Shown one piece after another: positions 38,949-42,183 of a stretch of DNA of 42,183 nucleotides; the first letter of the stretch is position 1; every line of letters begins with the position of its first letter. The translations under genes were made by a program, and so were the position numbers. The DNA is from Chloroflexota bacterium (GTDB taxonomy: Bacteria; Chloroflexota; Limnocylindria; P2-11E), in NCBI GenBank assembly GCA_016183435.1, contig JACPEQ010000042.1, positions 1 to 42,183 of the forward strand, in the 5' to 3' direction. Below the pieces are notes generated by a model. That model saw nothing but the letters and a program-made list of their open reading frames with translations, ran no database searches and was not told the DNA's origin.

Positions 38949-39620
38949 GTGCCGGGCTCCACGACCACGGCGGCGCTCGAGCGAGCCGTGCACCGATACC
39001 GCGGCGCGCCCTTCTTCGCGCGGATGTTCGTGCACGGGCGCGCGTTCCTCGCCGACATGGCGCGCGTCGAGGAGTACGTGCCGCGTCACGGCTTCATCGT
39101 CGACCTGGGGTGCGGCCACGGGCTGTTCGCGAACCTGCTCGTGGAGTCGAGTCCCATGCGGCGGGTGCTCGGGCTGGATCACGACGACCGCAAGATCGGG
39201 GTCGCTCGCGGCACGGTCGCTGGCCGGGAGAACCTGCGGTTCGAGGTCGCCGACATCGTCTCGGTGCCGCCGCCGCGGTGCGACGCGATCACGATCGTCG
39301 ATGTCCTCTACCTGATGACCCCAGAGGACCAGGAGCGCGTCCTGAAGGGCGCGGCCGCCGCGCTGAACGAAGGCGCGCCGCTGATCGTCTGGACGCAGGA
39401 GGCGCGGATCGATCCGCGCTACGCGCTCACTTACCTGCAGGAGACCATCTCGGTCAGCCTCGGCTTCACGCGCGGGCGGCACCGGCGGTTCCACTTCCCG
39501 TCGCGGGAGACCGCGCTCGCGATGCTCGAGCGCGCGGGGTTCAGGGCGGAGGTGATCGAGATGCGCCGCCGGCCGTACACCGACGTGCTGTACCTGGCGC
39601 GCAGGGCACCGGCGGCCTAA
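38949..39620 (+). CDS. Class I SAM-dependent methyltransferase
   Basis: The 223-residue protein has motif I VDLGCGHGLFANLL (near residue 50), the acidic motif II GLDHDDRKIGVAR, motif III DAITIVDVLYLM and a long C-terminal cap ending in a Y-D-V-L-Y-L strand. The type of methyl acceptor is unknown. GTG 38949 is the start, within 2 nt of a palindrome that may supply the weak GAGGGAT ribosome-binding site. It is probably co-transcribed with the deacetylase, which would fit sugar or lipid modification, but that is only a guess from position. Confidence 0.82.
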   Translation: MPGSTTTAALERAVHRYRGAPFFARMFVHGRAFLADMARVEEYVPRHGFIVDLGCGHGLFANLLVESSPMRRVLGLDHDDRKIGVARGTVAGRENLRFEVADIVSVPPPRCDAITIVDVLYLMTPEDQERVLKGAAAALNEGAPLIVWTQEARIDPRYALTYLQETISVSLGFTRGRHRRFHFPSRETALAMLERAGFRAEVIEMRRRPYTDVLYLARRAPAA

Positions 39621-39624
39621 CGCG

Positions 39625-39630
39625 GATAAT
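39625..39630 (+). promoter_or_regulatory. Candidate -10 box of the udg-rnj pair
   Basis: GATAAT (five of six positions match TATAAT) ends 9 nt before the ATG at 39640, with no Shine-Dalgarno sequence in between. A very short or absent leader is implied. Confidence 0.35.
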
Positions 39631-39639
39631 GGCCAGCGC

Positions 39640-40248
39640 ATGAGCGAAGCGCTCGCCGCCATCGCCACCGAGGTGCGCGAGTGCCGGGCCTGTCCTCTCT
39701 GGAGGACCGCCAAGCAGGGCGTCCCGGGCGAGGGGAGCGCCGAGAGCGGGATCCTCTTCCTGGGCGAGGCGCCGGGCTTCAACGAGGACCAGCAGGGACG
39801 CCCGTTCGTCGGCGCCGCGGGGCAGCTCCTCGACGAGCTCCTCGCCGGGATCGGCCTCGACCGCACGAAGGTCTTCATCACCAATGTCGTCCGGCACCGG
39901 CCGCCCGAGAACCGCGACCCGCTCCCCGCGGAGATCGCGGCCTGCGAGGTGTGGACCGCGAAGCAGCTCGCCGCGCTACGCCCGCGGGTGGTCGTCACGC
40001 TCGGCCGCTTCGCGATGGGGAAGTGGCTGCCCGGTGAGTCCATCTCGCGCATCCACGGCAAGCCGCGCGTCGTGGACGGCGTGACCGTCTTCCCGATGTT
40101 CCATCCGGCGGCGGCCCTGCGGTCGCCGTCGCTCCGTCCCGCGATGGTGGCCGACTTCGCCGCTCTCGCGATCTTCATCGCGACCGGTCCCGCCGTGGCG
40201 CCCGAAGCGCCCAAGCCGGCGGCCCAGATGACGCTGTTCGGTGGCTAG
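39640..40248 (+). CDS. Type 4 uracil-DNA glycosylase (Fe-S type) with one Cys-to-His change
   Basis: The 202-residue repair enzyme excises uracil from DNA. Motif A is FLGEAPGFNEDQQGRPFVGAAGQLLD, with motif B FHPAAALR near the end. Family 4 enzymes hold a [4Fe-4S] cluster with four cysteines. Here C15, C18 and C102 are present, but the third position (usually C in NxVKCRPPxNRxP) is H86 in NVVRHRPPENRDP. UdgX-type relatives also carry H at this spot (NAVKHF), but their KRRIH insert is absent. The cluster may use a His ligand or be altered. The last residues, QMTLFGG, resemble a sliding-clamp-binding motif. Its TAG overlaps the GTG of the RNase J gene. Confidence 0.9.
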   Translation: MSEALAAIATEVRECRACPLWRTAKQGVPGEGSAESGILFLGEAPGFNEDQQGRPFVGAAGQLLDELLAGIGLDRTKVFITNVVRHRPPENRDPLPAEIAACEVWTAKQLAALRPRVVVTLGRFAMGKWLPGESISRIHGKPRVVDGVTVFPMFHPAAALRSPSLRPAMVADFAALAIFIATGPAVAPEAPKPAAQMTLFGG

Positions 40249-41912
40249 TGGCTAGTCCTATCCGCATCGTCCCGCTCGGCGGCGTCGGCGAGATCGGGAA
40301 GAACATGCTCGCGCTTGAGCTCGGCGACGACATCCTCGTCGTCGACAGCGGCCTCATGTTCCCCGACGAGGAGATGCTCGGGATCGACCTCGTCATCCCC
40401 GACTTCCGTTACCTGCGCGAGCGAAGGTCGCGCGTCCGTGGCGTCCTGCTGACCCATGGGCACGAGGACCACGTGGGGGGACTCCCCTATCTCATGCGCG
40501 ACCTGCCCGATCTGCCGATCTACGGCACGAAGCTCACGCTCGGCCTGCTGCGCAGCAAGCTGAAGGAGCACCGCCTCGCGGAGCGAGCCGACCTGCGGGA
40601 GATCGCGCCGGGCACACCGTTCCAGGTAGGCAACGCGGCCTGCGACAGCTACACCGTCTGCCACAGCATCCCGGACGCGGTGGGGTTCACCATCGAGAGC
40701 GCCTTCGGGACGATCGTCCACTCCGGTGACTGGAAGTTCGACCACACGCCGGTCGACGGGAAGCAGACGGACTTCGCGCGCCTGGCCGCGATCGCCGCGA
40801 AAGGCGTGCTGCTGCTGCTCTCCGACTCGACGCGCGCCGAGAACGCCGGCTACACGCCCTCCGAGCGGCACGTCGGCGAGATCCTCGAGGGGATCATGTC
40901 CCGCGCGCCGGGCCGCGTCATCACGACGACGTTCGCGTCGAACATCTCGCGCATCAAGCAGATCGTCGACATCGCCGCGGCCTGGGGCCGCAAGACGGCG
41001 ATCATCGGCCGCTCGATGGAGAACTACACGCGGACCGCGCGCGAGCTCGGCTACCTCGACGTCCCCGCGGGTGCGCTGGTGCACCCGAATGAGATCGCGA
41101 AGGTCCCCGACAACGAGATCTCGATCATCACGACGGGCAGTCAGGGCGAGCCGACCAGCGCGCTCTCGCGCATGGCCCTCGGCGACCACCGGCACGTCGT
41201 CGTGAAGGACGGCGACACGGTCGTCATGTCCTCGAGCCCCATCCCCGGCAACGAAGAGCTCGTCAGCCGCACCGTGGACAACCTCTTCAAGCTCGGCGCG
41301 GAGGTCATCTACGAGGCCAATACGCGCCCGCACGTGTCCGGGCACGCGAGCCAGGAAGAGCTCAAGCTCATGCTGAACATCCTGCGGCCCGTCCACTTCA
41401 TCCCGATCCACGGCGAGTACCGGATGCTCGTGCGCCACGCGCGCATCGCGCTGGACCTCGGCGTCGCGCCGGAGAAGGCGTTCGTGATCACGAACGGCGA
41501 CGTCGTCGAGATCGGCGAGCGCGGCGCGCGCGTCGCCGACAAGGTCCCCGTCGGCCAGGTCTACGTGGACGGGCTCGGGGTGGGGGACGTCAGCCAGTCG
41601 GTGATGCGCGACCGCTGGTCGATCGGCAGCGACGGGATCTTCATGATCGTGGCGTCCATCGACCGCAACACCGGCCGCGTCGTGGCCGGCCCGGACATCG
41701 TCACGAAAGGCTTCGTCCCCGAGGAGGACTCCGCCGAGCTCATCGAGGGCGCGAAGCAGCGGATCCTCGAGGGGCTCGCCGAGGCGCAGACGGGCGACCA
41801 CCTCGCCGAGGTGGCCGCGCTGCGCGACGAGATCCACGGGACGGTGAGCAGGTACCTGTACGAGCGCACGAAGCGCCGCCCGATGGTGGTCCCCGTCCTC
41901 ATGCAGCTCTGA
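40248..41912 (+). CDS. rnj: Ribonuclease J
   Basis: The 554-residue metallo-beta-lactamase/beta-CASP nuclease has endo- and 5'-3' exonuclease activity in mRNA decay and rRNA maturation. The zinc motif is HGHEDH (residues 70-75), with further ligands in SGDWKFDHTPVDG and CHSIPDA. Beta-CASP motifs follow: LLSDSTRAENAGYTPSE, ITTTFASNISRIKQI, TTGSQGEP and HVSGHASQEEL, then PIHGEYRML. The C-terminal domain is present. GTG 40248 overlaps the upstream stop (TAGTG). Its end overlaps the convergent ATPase gene by 14 nt. Confidence 0.96.
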   Translation: MASPIRIVPLGGVGEIGKNMLALELGDDILVVDSGLMFPDEEMLGIDLVIPDFRYLRERRSRVRGVLLTHGHEDHVGGLPYLMRDLPDLPIYGTKLTLGLLRSKLKEHRLAERADLREIAPGTPFQVGNAACDSYTVCHSIPDAVGFTIESAFGTIVHSGDWKFDHTPVDGKQTDFARLAAIAAKGVLLLLSDSTRAENAGYTPSERHVGEILEGIMSRAPGRVITTTFASNISRIKQIVDIAAAWGRKTAIIGRSMENYTRTARELGYLDVPAGALVHPNEIAKVPDNEISIITTGSQGEPTSALSRMALGDHRHVVVKDGDTVVMSSSPIPGNEELVSRTVDNLFKLGAEVIYEANTRPHVSGHASQEELKLMLNILRPVHFIPIHGEYRMLVRHARIALDLGVAPEKAFVITNGDVVEIGERGARVADKVPVGQVYVDGLGVGDVSQSVMRDRWSIGSDGIFMIVASIDRNTGRVVAGPDIVTKGFVPEEDSAELIEGAKQRILEGLAEAQTGDHLAEVAALRDEIHGTVSRYLYERTKRRPMVVPVLMQL

Positions 41913-42183
41913 GCGGAGCAGCGGTCGCGCCGCCGCGGCGCTTCAGGTGCTTCAGCTGGGTGTGCCCCTCGCGCTCCTGCTCGCGCAGCACGGCGGCGAT
42001 GCGCCGGACCTCGCGATCGAGCGCGGGGATGACCGCGTAGCGCAGCGCGTTCACTCGGCGCGCGGTGCGCTGGATCTCGCCACCGACCCGGCGGATGCGC
42101 ACGTCGGCCTCCGCGTAGCGCACCAGCGCGAGCAGCTCCTCCTCGAACGACTCCGCGACCCGGTCCACCGACGCCGAGCTGAA
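41899..42183 (-). CDS. atpD: V/A-type ATP synthase subunit D, partial (C-terminal part)
   Basis: The frame is open to the window edge, so only the last ~94 residues are seen. The segment RVGGEIQRTARRVNALRYAVIPALDREVRRIAAVLREQEREGHTQLKHLKRR matches the C-terminal helix of V/A-ATPase subunit D, the central rotor stalk, whose usual form is RxGxEIxxTxRRVNALExxxIPxL. An apparent GTG start at 42168 is internal. It implies a V/A-type ATPase operon to the right, on the minus strand. The last 14 nt overlap the RNase J gene tail to tail. Confidence 0.85.
   Translation of the reverse strand, partial: FSSASVDRVAESFEEELLALVRYAEADVRIRRVGGEIQRTARRVNALRYAVIPALDREVRRIAAVLREQEREGHTQLKHLKRRGGATAAPLRAA

Noticed and set aside
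40245-41837. A 530-codon minus-strand frame opposite RNase J
   Set aside because: Composition-driven shadow; RNase J motifs are complete on the plus strand.

Overview
This is a dense, high-GC bacterial chromosome segment (about 70% G+C by eye) carrying mostly housekeeping genes for translation, RNA metabolism and DNA repair. Organism type is inference. The T-box in front of thrS, the infC-rpmI-rplT-pheST and nusA-ylxR-infB-rbfA-truB-ribF-rpsO-pnp-rnj orders, an EF-G2-like paralogue, a V/A-type ATPase subunit D and promoters with a TAnNcT -10 box together suggest an uncultured Chloroflexota or a similar high-GC lineage. No 16S gene is present to settle this.

Layout. 1-1768: tRNA-Val(GAC) with its own promoter, then a small accessory patch holding what looks like one end of an IS21-type element, a pRiA4b ORF-3 protein and a BrnT/BrnA toxin-antitoxin pair. 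1769-2782: an unrecognised polytopic membrane protein. 2783-10609: T-box-controlled thrS, a decayed GNAT acetyltransferase, infC, rpmI, rplT, pheS and pheT. 10789-14560: lipoprotein and two permeases of a Dpp/Opp-type importer, with no ATPase genes. 14557-18063: alkyladenine glycosylase, MutS2 and a NUDIX hydrolase. 18060-20582 (minus): class A penicillin-binding protein, divergent from tyrS (20596-21834). A TPR protein and an EF-G2-like GTPase (minus) follow. 25313-27134: yebC-ruvC-ruvA. 27135-28190: a VapC/Phd toxin-antitoxin island bounded by ruvA and a second, decayed copy of the ruvA 3' end. 28298-38077: nusA through pnp, with a membrane glycosyltransferase-like gene between truB and ribF. 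38087-41912: ChbG/YdjC deacetylase, methyltransferase, type 4 uracil-DNA glycosylase and RNase J. The minus-strand C-terminal part of a V/A-ATPase subunit D runs off the right edge.

Points that stand out: (i) the ruvA 3'-end duplication around the toxin-antitoxin island; (ii) four genes whose best start codon is CTG, two overlapping the upstream stop as CTGA, plus an ATA start for infC; (iii) a 38-nt hairpin repeat in front of both rpmI (L35) and rpsO (S15), and a 42-nt repeat shared by the rpmI leader and the mutS2 coding region; (iv) a G/C palindrome family at gene ends and inside reading frames, including both ends of one TPR gene; (v) TAnNcT -10 boxes 6-8 nt before start codons, suggesting leaderless mRNAs; (vi) an exact 60-bp in-frame tandem duplication in a membrane protein; (vii) two convergent gene pairs sharing one CTAG as both stop codons. 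I found no CRISPR array, intact prophage or clearly new multi-gene system.
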